DNA of 42,084 nt, from positions 75,001-117,084 of the forward strand of contig WPIO01000295.1 in assembly GCA_009760855.2 (NCBI GenBank). The letters run 5' to 3'. This DNA comes from Cristatella mucedo. Its lineage: Eukaryota > Bryozoa > Phylactolaemata > Cristatellidae. Shown in pieces: positions 18,205-27,469 of this stretch. The notes beneath the pieces are model-generated. The model was given only the letters and a program-made list of their open reading frames with translations, was not told the DNA's origin and made no database searches. The stretch's first letter is position 1, and each line of letters opens with the position of its first letter. A program made the position numbers and the translations under genes.

Positions 18205-21200
18205 CTGCAGCGAACGCCGTGGCGGCGGCGGCGAGCGGGAGCCGTAAGGCGCTCGCGCGACCCGCCGCCGCGGACGTGCGAGCAGCCGCCGATTGGGACG
18301 GGGCTCGTCGGTCTCCGAGCATTCCGAGCGTCACTTTTGTGACGTGCGCGCTACTGCACTAGCGTACGCGCACCGTTGATTCGTTTAGGTGGAGCGGAAC
18401 GGGACGTCGCGTCCATAGGAAGCTCGCTCTCGAGAATCTATCGGCCTGGCCTGGGGGGCGTGGCCACTCTTCGGCGGCGACCCACGCTGCGAAGCAACGA
18501 GCCCCGCGCTCTGCGCTCAGCAGCTCAGCGTGCAGACCGCTGGTCGAGTTGAGAGCGAAGAATCTCGATGCCTGATATCAAGTAGAGAACGGCGCATTTG
18601 CTCAGGCTACCGGCGACGCTACAACTCTATTGGCTTTGTGTAACGTAAAGTATCTACGTCGGCGACAGTCCACAAAGCCTAAGCGGGTGTTACGCAGGAG
18701 AATTTTCTGTAGCTGTCTCAAAGACTAAGCGGCTTTCAGTACGTGTACGATAGCCCACAGACTTCATCTCACGCAACGGTGAAAAAAATTAGAAGCATAG
18801 CTGAGTCAGAAGAGCAGTTGAAGAAATGAGTAAGTAGCATGGATGCAGCAGGTCAGGAAAGCCGGAAAGGTTTCGCCGTAGCCAGAAACAGGATGTTAGA
18901 AATGATGCTTAAGAGCTTTTGAAGTGAGATCGATGGTCTATGGCAGAGGAAAAGCTTCTGTAGCCAACGGTCTTGGAGCGTGTGCTCGGAGTGTGCTTAG
19001 TTTCCCTCTCCCCAGCATACATTCAGAGGTAAAGCGACTTCGTTTGATCTCGTCGGTGTGTTGCAACCGCGACCTGACGAAATCTGACGTCGCTATGCTG
19101 CCGCATAACGAGATGCTTGAATCTCCACCCGCAAGCCAAAGCACGGTGTGTCACTACGCTCGTGCGATACTAACCTGCTTGCGCCGTCAGTGTCCTCGAC
19201 CTTCATAAACGGAAAGGGGTCGGAGCAAGTCATCGTAGACTTCCTGTTCGGCAAGAAGAAAACTCATGTTAGTGCGCCTTTGAAGAACTAGAAGCCCTTG
19301 CATAAAGCTTAGTCAGGAGATTTCTATCTTAAGAATCATACAATGTTTTCAATCAACGCTTCAGAAACTCTGCATGAAAAGCGCCGAGAATCTGCCACTT
19401 CTCGCTAGCTGGGTTGACAGTCAATAGATAATGTTGTCCTAGTTAACATTTAGGGCTGATGACTCTATGCTGTTTCCGTCTAGAACTAGGTAGAAGCGAA
19501 CCATGTTTAGTCCACCATTAGGCTAGGAGAGTGATTGCATCATACCGTCGTAGCGCAAGCACTGAACTAACGGAGCTCCGCGTTCCGATGACCCTCAGAT
19601 CAAACGCGACTGTCGCCAGAAGTATTCACGATTAAAAGAGACGCATGATTACGTCCTCCGCGGGCTAGAGCAATCGATAATACTGATTATAGATGTTGAA
19701 GTCCTAAATGTTACATAAATAAAAGCACTAAGCAATGCATTATAGGTCTGAACAATACTGTCCTCTTTATCAGCCGTGTGCCTGCTGATAGTTTGGCAGC
19801 ATCTGCAACTAGCGGCTTTGGCTAAAATGGCCTGGATATAAAGAACAAGATAGAAGCCACATTTATGACTAGATGCATATGTTTGACGGCTCAACGTGTC
19901 ATTTTTCAAAAGCGAGGAGAAGAAGCTGAAGCTATATCCTAACTGGCCATTGCCTTCAGTAGCCTCCAGTTTTGGAAAGAAAGATAGTACGGCGATTTGC
20001 CGCGCAAGCTTTCATCTAAATGAGTTTTAAAAAAATCACGTGCCTATCAAAGATGACAGTCGGCTTTCCAAAGTATTAAAAGAGAAAAATTTCTGAAAAC
20101 TTCAGCCATTTAATTAGGACCTCCTATGACTGTTGTAGGTCTTTCAATGTTTACTCTTGGAAATTTAGCGGTTTCCTTAACCTTAAGTTACGACATCATA
20201 AATGTAGTTGTCCCCTTTTCGCAGGATGACTCAAAATATTTGAAACTATTAGAAAAAGCTTACTGCCGTTGACGCAGAATTTTAGTCAGCGCTATTTGAC
20301 AAATTTTTTTGACCTGATATGCTCTGCATCAGAAAACCACCATATCAAAGAAACACTTATAATACTAATATAATATTCTTTTATATCAAGTTGAGGAAGT
20401 CAGAAAGCGAGAGGCCTGCCGGAGGAAATGCCAATTGACTAGTCAAAGCGACATCCTGAGCTTGTTCCTTTCTGAAGTCTGGAATTGCCTGACATTCAGG
20501 TATGGCGTCCCGACAGCCCAGTCGGCACGTGACTTCCATCAGGACGGCTTGTTGACGCACTGAGCTCTTGCGACGCGTCTACACGTGTCTTTATCTGTCC
20601 TTGAACGGCATCTAGCCTGTGCGTGCATGCAGCTTAGCTAAAAATGTCGCCATCAGGTACATCCATCCAGTGGATTGCTAATTTTGGACACCGCGGCAAT
20701 TGGGTCTAGACGAAGGCAATCATCGCATTTTCTATTAAAACTAATCTTGAAAATTCGGAACTTTTTTCTTGTACTCCTTTTACGCACGTAATTGCGTGAT
20801 GCTCTTTGGCTCGTACGCACGTCGACGCTGGCTGGGCGTGAGAACGCCAGAGCGACATTCGAGCGACGTCTAAGCCGAAGGACGTGCCTCTTGAATGAAT
20901 CGTGCGCCGGTGCCGATGAAGGATCGCCATGCATAGATATATACTCGATCGCCATATCGCCATACATAGATCGCCATCGCCAACTCTTCTTACCTCCGAT
21001 GCCTTATGACAATGTCTAAAAAGTTCATGCAGTCGTACAGAGGCCACTCCTTGGAGGCGGCTCTATAGCTTGCTGCTGCTCCAAATTTCCCACTCGCTAT
21101 TCCGTTGGAGTCGCCCTCACGCTGCGTGACTTGCTTCTTCTTAATCCGAACGTAGCGCTCGCGTAGCACCCTCCACCTTGCTTGGCATTCCTGCACTGTG

Positions 21201-23154
21201 AGATGGACACGCTGCGATAAGCCACTGCGAGATGATAAAACTGGCACTCTGGTGACGCTGCGAGCTGTGTGAGGCAGGCCATCGTTAAAATGGAAACGTC
21301 GCCCTTTTTAGATTGGTGATTTAAGGAAAAATAGCAAAAGCAGCATGCGTCGAGGTGTTCAGAATGGTACGAAGCCTGAAAAGTTTTTGTAACTCGCAAA
21401 ACGTAACGCGTTTCCTAAGATTACAAATCAAAGCCGAATCGATACAGCTGCTTTACGCTTCTTCCACCATTATCTACCGATTTTTTAACCCATTGGGTCA
21501 CAAGCAAGACGACGCCAGCTGACGGCATGCTCGGGCAATTCATCCTCTTTATTTTCCTTAGGGAAAGAACGGGTCTGGGAAATCTCTTCCTCTCAAGGGC
21601 CCTGCCTAATGGCAGCCGACAAAATCTCTCTCGCGGCCTGCGGCTGCGAGGCGACTCGGCAGTACCAGAAAAAAACTCAAATAACGGTAGACATCTTGTA
21701 AAGCTAGGCTTTAACGATGAAATCTCTTGGACTTACTCTAGTCAGCCTGCGGAAATTTAGAAATGTGAGCCATGGCACCAGCCTGACTAGTATAATACTG
21801 ACGAATACTTAGTCCCTCGGTTACCTTGGCTGGCGAGCTCGATACCTGCAGAAGCCACTCCCTTATTTCCCGTCGCAGGCTGGTTGATGGCTGCTGATCA
21901 TAAGGAGATTCCATAGCTAAATATATAAGGCCTCTGAATCAGCCGACCTTTGCTTGACGTTTTACTGCCTAAATGCATCAGATCTGCCGGCTGTAACATT
22001 GCGCGCGAGAGCGAGCAAAGCGAATAGCGTTATCGTGGTCTGAAGCAGCAAATGCATTCTTCGAAATAAGCTTCTAAATTCTACGGAAGAAGTAACTTCT
22101 TTTCCTTTTTGCGGCAGCGTAGTAGACCTGTCTTGCGTCGATTCCATGAACTTCGCCATCAACCCCGGCTTGCTGTGTTGACCAAGCTAAGCTTCCTCGC
22201 TCGGCTCTTTTCTACAGCTTGCGTGAACAACTAGCGAACGGGTAAAATAAAATACCCTGACCTTTCTACTCGATGAATTTAAGAAATCTAAATCAACCCA
22301 CGGAAAGAGGTGAGCTTTACAAACTTTTAAAGTCGAGAAAATTATGCATACTGCGGCGGAAATGCACATAGTTAATACGGAATTTTCTGCTGGCTTGAAA
22401 CTCCTTCGTATACGTAAAGGTTAACAGCTTTTTTTTTTAACGGCAAATAGATACTGATATTGTACTTAAGCGACGAGTCGTAACTCAGAGAAGGACATGG
22501 TTTCACTTCAAGGTTTATCAATCTCAAACGCTACGGCCTCAGCCGACGTCCCCCCCCAGCTCTTGTGCATGACGATGTCCCTTGTAGATATCAAAAACAA
22601 AATTTACTTTTCCGGTACACAATTAATACCTCGCCGTCCTCCGATCTTCCAAATTCATAGGAGAATAATTATGTGCATAAGTTACTTGTTTGGTCGTGCT
22701 CACGAGCCTACGTTGAGCCACTAACTGCCACGTGGCTTAAGATCGCCCGTTCCTTCCACATTAACCCGTCAAATGAGAACCTAATCGCAATGAGTGCAGG
22801 GCCATAATTACTTTCCTGTAACTATTGACATAAAAACTAGGTGCCACTTGCTAAGTAATGTCAAGATGGCACACTGTGACAAGCTACCCGCAATAAGAAT
22901 CGGCGTTAAACGATTAATCACCAAAGGCCACACGCCTTTGAATAAGTTAATTAGCTCGCGCTATCACAAGTGAGTGGCGAAGAATAGAAATGAATGCTGA
23001 TAAAAGTGTAGTCACCGGATCTACGCATGTCTGCTGAAACCTGACGCCAGCAGTTCTCCACAGAGCGAGGATCCTTATGCGTCATAATCCGCTTGTCCCA
23101 GATGGGCGCATTCTTGCAAACGCTGGCGATAAGCGCAGCATTCTCGGCCTCCAT
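17541..23154 (-). CDS. MADF-BESS domain protein, three coding exons, 334 aa
   Basis: Likely a nuclear DNA-binding transcriptional regulator or chromatin adaptor; in known family members MADF binds DNA and BESS mediates protein contacts. Coding exons are 23154-23016, 21195-20994 and 18204-17541. The sum, 1005 nt, is 334 codons plus TAG, with junction phases 1 and 2 matching exactly. The MADF domain spans about residues 7-112: PIWDKR near residue 17, a Trp at 36, ECQARW at 49-54, LRERY at 57-61 and EWPLYDCMNFL at 96-106. Trp 36 to Trp 54 are separated by 17 residues, the same spacing I recall in Drosophila Adf-1, which fixes the first splice junction. A roughly 25-residue Gly/Ala/Ser insert precedes EWPLYD. 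A His/Gln-rich stretch (210-227) and a poly-Ala run (246-261) lead to the BESS motif (about 272-308). The start is chosen because an in-frame TAG lies 24 nt upstream. Domain assignment is strong; targets are unknown. Confidence 0.85.
18600..19150 (-). mobile_element. LINE family B fragment, copy 3, inside MADF intron 2
   Basis: On the minus strand the segment contains GACCGTTGGCTACAGAAGC (the GDRSF region, here out of frame), CATGCTACTTACTCATTTC, GTTGCGTGAGATGAAGTCTG and TCCTGCGTAACACCC, co-linear with copies 1 and 2. Weak upstream matches run to about 19150. It lies in the same orientation as the MADF-BESS gene. Confidence 0.65.
20925..20986 (-). repeat. Clustered GGCGAT units beside the exon 2 donor
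   Basis: Within about 60 nt of the exon 2 5' splice site, GGCGAT occurs about six times on the minus strand, some in an imperfect ATCTATG-containing array. The first unit lies 8-15 nt inside the intron. It could be a decayed minisatellite or a splicing-factor binding cluster; function is unknown. Confidence 0.4.
20994..21195 (-). CDS. MADF-BESS gene, coding exon 2 (second half of MADF)
   Basis: This 202-nt exon encodes the end of the MADF domain: QECQARW, VLRERYVRIKK, then a Gly/Ala/Ser-rich insert and EWPLYDCMNFLDIVIRHRR. The 3' splice site is CTCACAG|TG and the 5' splice site is GGAG|GTAAGA, close to consensus. It enters in phase 1, matching both exon A (23016) and exon B (27330), and leaves in phase 2, matching exon 3. 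An alternative AG (TTATCGCAG, 13 nt upstream) would not keep the frame with exon A. Confidence 0.85.
21196..23015 (-). other. Intron 1 of the MADF-BESS gene (exon A version)
   Basis: The 1820-nt intron starts GTGACT and ends CTCACAG. Apart from the small signal-peptide-like frame at 21962-22057 it holds no recognisable gene or repeat. If exon B is used instead, the intron would extend from 27329 to 21196 (6134 nt). Confidence 0.65.
21962..22057 (-). CDS. Possible signal-peptide exon inside MADF intron 1
   Basis: A 31-codon frame reads MHLLLQTTITLF, ALLALARNVTA, then GRSDAFRQ. It has the layout of a secretory signal peptide: short polar start, hydrophobic core and an A-x-A-like cleavage region. 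A GTAAAA donor at 21965 would end it as a 92-nt exon in phase 2. An AG with a modest pyrimidine tract lies just upstream. No downstream partner exon was found. Confidence 0.22.
   Translation of the reverse strand: MHLLLQTTITLFALLALARNVTAGRSDAFRQ
23016..23154 (-). CDS. MADF-BESS gene, coding exon 1 (version A, first half of MADF)
   Basis: This exon encodes 46 codons plus one base. It starts MEAENAALIASV and contains PIWDKR and the ENCWRQV segment typical of the first two helices of a MADF domain. The 5' splice site is CCG|GTGACT (exon end 23016, phase 1). A good 3' splice site, a pyrimidine-rich stretch ending in TAG at 23178-23176, sits 21 nt before the ATG, so this may be an internal exon carrying a short 5' leader rather than the transcript's first exon. 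A possible N-terminal extension is noted separately at 23190-23342. Confidence 0.8.
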
Positions 23155-23189
23155 GGAGGATTTCACGATTTGCTTCTACAGAGAAACGG

Positions 23190-23342
23190 TTACGGTAATG
23201 CTGAGTTTAATCCAACGGTCTCGGCGAAAGCGGTTGCAACGTCTCGGCCTACCGTTACGTCGGGCAACGCAACTCGCAACGCATGTACATGCTCGTCAAA
23301 ATTCACAGCCTTGATAGATTCGCTCGTGGCAGACTTGCTCAT
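23190..23342 (-). CDS. Small ORF just upstream of MADF exon A; possible N-terminal exon
   Basis: A 50-codon frame starts with ATG in good context (AAAATGA) and begins MSKSATSESIKAVNF. Codon use looks coding-like. It ends only 35 nt before the exon A ATG. A GT at 23258-23257 (GAC|GTAACG, phase 0) and the AG at 23177-23176 would remove an 83-nt intron. That would join its first 28 codons in frame to exon A through seven further codons, adding 35 residues to the protein. Otherwise it would be an upstream ORF or chance. No family is recognised. Confidence 0.3.
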   Translation of the reverse strand: MSKSATSESIKAVNFDEHVHALRVALPDVTVGRDVATAFAETVGLNSALP

Positions 23343-23466
23343 TTTAAACTTTCTAATCGTAACAGCGGTTAGCATCAAGTTCGTAGTCTGGCACGCGAAG
23401 TCAGAATGTTGAAGAGATATGAATTACTTGGTCTGGGTCATCGAAATGCTTAAAGACATAAAGGAT

Positions 23467-23706
23467 TTAAAGTTGCTTAGCGGCATCCTTATAGGATGGA
23501 TCTTTCAACTGGTTACCTGCTGAACTTCCAGCTGTCTCTTTCATCCAATAATCATTCCGATCTCTGGCGCTACTTTGACGGAGCGCGTTGGGAAGGTCCA
23601 AATAGCGTCTGAACAGAACCCTTGATGCCACATCGGCCACAGAAGAATGCAATTTTAAAAATGAGGCCACACTCGCAGTGCCCAAGCTATTAAACACCGG
23701 CCGCAT
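23467..23706 (-). CDS. Hypothetical 79-aa ORF, unrecognised
   Basis: The frame starts MRPVFNSLG, contains VLFRRYLDLPNALRQ and ARDRNDYWMKE, and ends KDAAKQL. Codon use is balanced and coding-like, but I recognise no family. A consensus-like 5' splice site (AGCAG|GTAACC, exon end 23517) lies inside it, so it could be an exon rather than an intact gene. That donor would be phase 1, which does not fit exon A. It lies on the same strand as the MADF gene, between exons A and B. Confidence 0.22.
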   Translation of the reverse strand: MRPVFNSLGTASVASFLKLHSSVADVASRVLFRRYLDLPNALRQSSARDRNDYWMKETAGSSAGNQLKDPSYKDAAKQL

Positions 23707-23833
23707 TGGTAAGTCGCAGTTTTCGGGACATTACGAATCAGCCTAGTAGTGGTCTGTACACGTCCTTGCAATGCCCTTAATATGCACCCAACAGCCAGCG
23801 GTGAAGATGTATACGGCATCGGTAAAGTTTTAA

Positions 23834-23897
23834 GCAGAAGCGGGAAAGTTGTAAACAGCAGCGGGAAAATTGTACACAGCAGCGGGAAAATTGGGAG
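23834..23897 (+). repeat. 21-bp minisatellite, three units
   Basis: The unit AGCAGCGGGAAAATTGTACAC is present about three times in tandem with one to three differences per unit. As 21 is a multiple of three, it gives a seven-residue repeat in every frame (for example SGKIVHS on plus). No protein family is recognised around it. Confidence 0.7.
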
Positions 23898-23899
23898 CG

Positions 23900-25149
23900 T
23901 GCAAGTTTACCCATGGCGTCGAAATCTATATATAAAAACTTGAAATGGTACCACCATTCTGGAACATATTCCGATTTTGGTTGAATATCTGCACATGTTA
24001 ATGATTGCAGAAAATGAAGCTCCCAGACGTTTGATGACGTACGCAACAAACTGTATCGCATCGAAATCAGATGTTTTTCTGGAACGTTTGTGTAAAAGCT
24101 GAGCTGAGTTCGCATTTTTAGTCTGATATATGCACTATTAGCCGAGTTATGGAATATTTGTTTCAAAGTACAAAGCAACACTGAAAATGAAGCTGCTTAA
24201 AAGTCACAAGAATTCACATCAAAAAGCCTCACGCGTGTACTTCGATATACCGAGGTTCAAAATTTTGGAATGCAAGTCGCATGTGATATAGAGGTCGGTA
24301 AAGTAGTCATTTATAGATACTTTGCTTCGGTTTAGGTCCGAACAAGACACAGCTTGAATTTTTTATTGTACGTGGAAGTCGTCAGAACTTACGATCTCAT
24401 TACTAACACGTTTGCCTTTTGAAAGGTAGCCTGATCAAATATTCGATTATCGGACCTGTTTTTGTACGTATTTTCTTGACAGTACCACTTAGGGAATTAG
24501 ATGCAAAATTGTCTCAGCGATTGCGATTGCAGGCAACAATGTAATGCAAAACTCGGCGTCGAGTCACCGCTAGGGTGCCGGAAAACACTCTTATCTCTGC
24601 GTCTAGCTTCCAAGAGGTACCTGAAGTAGCAGTTGGTGCACCAGCGAACGCTGCTTCGAGATCAAATTCACGCGGCGCTGTTGCATTTTCAAGCAAGGTG
24701 CGACAACTTAGTCGATGACGAACTAAGAACGGTCGACAGAGCGAGACGTGGTCACACCTAGCTATTAGGAACGGCTTAACGTCTCGATGAATCTACATCT
24801 TGTAAGCTGACAGCGTGAACACCGCGCGATTCGCCAATTAAACGCAACTGCGATACGCACAATGAGAACCTTGTGTGAACAAGAGGAGAGTCCATACGCT
24901 GGGTCAACCTGCTCGGCGGTGAGCTAAAGCGCTGCGTGTTGATAGAGAGAAAAATTTCCGCTGTAGGTGCGATGAGAGCGATACAGAGAAGTTGAGAAGT
25001 TCTCGAGCATCCAGCCGATAGGCCACTGCGCGTCGCCGTCAATCTTCTGCAGCGCTGCTTTGGCTAATAGTGAAGTTTTCGGGCCGAGCCAAACCTATAG
25101 CTTGAGACTCGCCAGGCTCTACAAGAAGGTAAGGCGGAGACTTGCATTA
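23900..25149. other. No recognisable gene
   Basis: A 134-codon minus frame (24181-23777) runs across this stretch and the 21-bp minisatellite. Its segments such as VPEWWYHFKFLYIDFD look protein-like, but no family is recognised and the repeat explains part of the open frame. The frame at 24696-24514 is likewise unrecognised. Confidence 0.4.
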
Positions 25150-25570
25150 TATTCGCCTGATTTTGGGCAAATGCTCTGGGCTGCGCGCACGAAGTTACAT
25201 GATTCAGCATTCCATTCCTCCACTTAAAGACCTTTGGCGACAGAAGCTTTAGCTCTGCAGGTCTTAGACTGTGGAACTCGCTTCCACAATTCTTACGCAA
25301 CGACAACTACTCTCCTACTACCGACTGTGGCACATCTTTTTCAGCTGTCCTGAGCTGCTACTTCCATGCTACTCACCACCTCAACTGCTCTCCTGGCTCT
25401 GCTATGCTTCCCACTTTCTCTTTGTTGCGTGAGACGAAGTCTGTTGGGTACCGAATGCGTACCGAAAACCGCTTAGGCTGTGAGTGCGCTATACAAAACT
25501 CTCCTGCGTAACACCCACATGGTCTTTATGACTTTGTGGAGTCACAGACGGAGATACATTACCTTATATT
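25150..25570 (+). mobile_element. LINE family B fragment, copy 1 (CR1/Rex-like RT end and 3' UTR)
   Basis: The frame KTFGDRSFSSAGLRLWNSL-PQFLRND is the well-known C-terminal motif of CR1/Rex-type LINE polyproteins (GDRSFS...LWNSLP). It is followed by text shared with 29515-30130 and, reversed, with 18600-19150: TTGCGTGAGACGAAGTCTG, GAGTGCGCTATACAAAACTC, and CCTGCGTAACACCCACATGG. It is interrupted by stops and truncated at the 5' end. Confidence 0.7.
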
Positions 25571-25833
25571 CTGCAGCCAGTCGCGGACGGTGTGCAGACG
25601 CCGTCGGCCGGATCGAGGCCGTCTATAGTTCGACTCTATAAAGTTCCTCAAAGCAGAGAATGCCAAGACGGCTTGGCTTAGTAAAGCCACAGCCCATATG
25701 GAAATACGTTCGGGGCGCCGCTTTTTGTGTAGTTATCCAGAGCTGGCAACCCACCGCTTTTCTTTCTCGACAAGGACACAAAAAGCAGTTTGGGATGCAT
25801 GACTTCAGCGTGAACTTTTAACTGTTGCTTTTG

Positions 25834-26300
25834 GCGGCGGCGATGGAACTGTCGCGGTTTTTTTGTAGAGCGGTCGTTACATTCTTAAACCTTGTGCTAA
25901 GGAATTCATTTTTTAGAAGACGGCGGGGATGACGGACGCCGAGCGGTGCACCATCGGCCCGGCCCGCCGCTCTCCCTAACTAGAGGCGGACATTTCGTTC
26001 TAAGCGAGCGAGCCGACAGCGAGCTCTTTTCTGCACCAAAAAGCCGCTTTCGCGCGGAGCTCGGATCTTGCCCAAAACGTGACGTTTTACTTGGTCCAAG
26101 AAACCTTTCCCGGGTGGATTTTTTCATTGAGAAACCGCTAACTAAGCGGGGCGCCTGGCTGGCTCGTGCCGCAGCCGCAGCTGCCCCCTCCCCAATGCCA
26201 TAATCCTGACCTCGTCCGGGTCAGCGTGCAGCCGCGCCCCTCGACTACTCAGCTGGCGTTGTGTCCGAGCGGCGAGCGAGCCGGCTTACAGCTCGTTCAG
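25834..26300. promoter_or_regulatory. CpG-enriched segment between the two MADF first-half exons
   Basis: The region has raised CpG content, a GGCGGCGGCGATGG motif at 25832 and GC-rich repeats of GCAGCC near 26170. Frames of 70-85 codons on both strands look compositional. It could be a promoter for exon A transcripts on the minus strand. This is inference from position and composition only. Confidence 0.25.
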
Positions 26301-26565
26301 TTCAATCCTGTAAGCAGTCCGTCGATATCCAGAGAGCTTCCGCAGCGATGCTTGTTCGTCTTCAAAAGGCTCATCGTCGCAGTGCCCGCTATCTTGGTAT
26401 CGCCGAATGCCTTAACTGCTATGTGAACAATATACATGTAGCACTGCATCTGTTGCCTCCGGTGTTTCCGTTGACGAGCTCGCCAACCGCAGCTGGCCTA
26501 CCATCTTACCGTTCATAGCACGATCTGAGCTTTCTCGGTACGCTTTTTTGGTCGCGTTTTCACTC

Positions 26566-26607
26566 CGTTCAGTCACTACTACAGACGTTCAGTCATTACT
26601 ACAGACA
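26566..26607 (+). repeat. Two-unit direct repeat of about 20 bp
   Basis: The unit TTCAGTCACTACTACAGACG is followed at once by a near copy, TTCAGTCATTACTACAGACA. No function is evident. Confidence 0.6.
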
Positions 26608-26749
26608 GTCAGGCACCACACGATACGGGCAGCGAAGTGGTGAATAAACTGCAATAAAGGGTGAAGGTTATGCGCTAAGGCCAGGCAAAAGTACTGAAGG
26701 CTGGTCAGTAAAACTGCAGCTCAGAGGAGACAAATAACAAGAATAACGA

Positions 26750-26840
26750 CTACTAATTCTAATCGGTCGTTTCTATAGCGCCCTAAGAGATCTAAATCTC
26801 TAAGCAGGGGCTTTACAACTCGCTGTAAGAGAACCAATAA
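26750..26840 (-). mobile_element. LINE/SINE 3' tail, reverse orientation
   Basis: On the minus strand the segment holds AGAGATTTAGATCTCT, a perfect short palindrome, followed by TAGGGCGCTATAGAAACG. This matches the hairpin plus GGGCGCTATACAAA end of the family A LINEs and of the SINE at 27098. No coding sequence is visible. Whether the body was a LINE or a SINE is unclear. Confidence 0.45.
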
Positions 26841-27097
26841 GAATCTGTTAAAGGCATTCGCGTTGTCATGCTTGAAAAGGCGTACAGAAGCAAACAATTG
26901 TCATGCCTAGGCCGGCTTGATAAAACAAACAAGAAGACACTCAAGACCGCTGCCGGTTAGTAGGAGCTCTGGCATCGTAGCATCGTGGACTGAGTGGGGC
27001 ACAGATATGCACGAAATGCCGCCAGGAAACGAAAACGAGTTTACTTTCGCGAAGAGAAAGCTAACTGGCACAAACTTTCTATGCATACTTGCTTCCT

Positions 27098-27240
27098 GCT
27101 GGTTTGACCCACCGGTTAAGGTGCTTGCCCCCACCAAGGTCTGGCCGAGGTCGTGGGCTCGAGCCCCCCCCCCCCCGTGGCATATGTGAAGCACTTGAAT
27201 AGAGACTAGGCTCTCTTAGGGCGCTATACAAATTATATTT
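27098..27240 (+). mobile_element. tRNA-derived SINE with a LINE-like 3' tail
   Basis: A degraded polymerase III A-box region (CCGGTTAAGGTGCTTG) is followed by a B-box-like GGTCGTGGGCTCGAGCC. After a C14 run and a short body comes AGAGACTAGGCTCTCTTAGG-GCGCTATACAAATTA, matching the 3' hairpin and end of the LINE family A copies here. This is the usual layout of a SINE mobilised by a partner LINE. The A box is poor, probably through CpG decay. Confidence 0.5.
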
Positions 27241-27329
27241 TTAGTTATCTATTTACTCGATCCGCCCACTGAGCACTCATGGGATAGCTACAGCATTTCT
27301 GTGCGACCAGGCTTCATTAAAGCAATTAC

Positions 27330-27468
27330 CGGTAGAATTAAATATGTCTGCCATAGCCTTTACTACCTGCTGCCTCCCGAGAGTTTTGCACACCGAGCTC
27401 ATAGTGTCCCATAAACAGGGACTCGCCTGGAACGCATCGCTGATTTCGCCGGTCAAGACGTCCACCAT
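27330..27468 (-). CDS. Second MADF first-half exon (version B), possible alternative first exon
   Basis: This frame encodes 46 codons plus one base, beginning MVDVLTGEISDAF and containing SPCLWDTMSS, which fits the start of a MADF domain (hydrophobic helix, then P-x-LWD). A positively charged segment and KAMADIF follow. The usual Tyr and Trp positions appear as Cys and Met, so the copy is divergent. The ATG has G at -3 and +4. A pyrimidine-rich 3' splice site ending GATAG lies two bases before it. The 5' splice site ACCG|GTAATT leaves phase 1 at the same point of the domain as exon A. I find no matching exon 2 between here and 23154, so it may splice to the exon at 21195, or belong to a decayed paralogue. 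Confidence 0.5.
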
Positions 27469-27469
27469 T

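Larger units (their letters stand above)
18205..20993 (-). other. Intron 2 of the MADF-BESS gene
   Basis: The 2789-nt intron begins GTAAGA and ends CTGCAG. At its 3' (low-coordinate) side 18205-18560 is CpG-rich with a GGGGCGTGG box and might hold an internal promoter. A family B LINE fragment occupies about 18600-19150 in the same orientation. From 19150 to 20900 I see only unstructured AT-rich sequence. Confidence 0.7.

Noticed and set aside
17499-18362. 287-codon Arg-rich ORF on the plus strand
   Set aside because: It is antisense to MADF-BESS exon 3; its content is the mirror of GC-rich codons and shows no domain, while the minus strand has a BESS motif and fitting splice sites.
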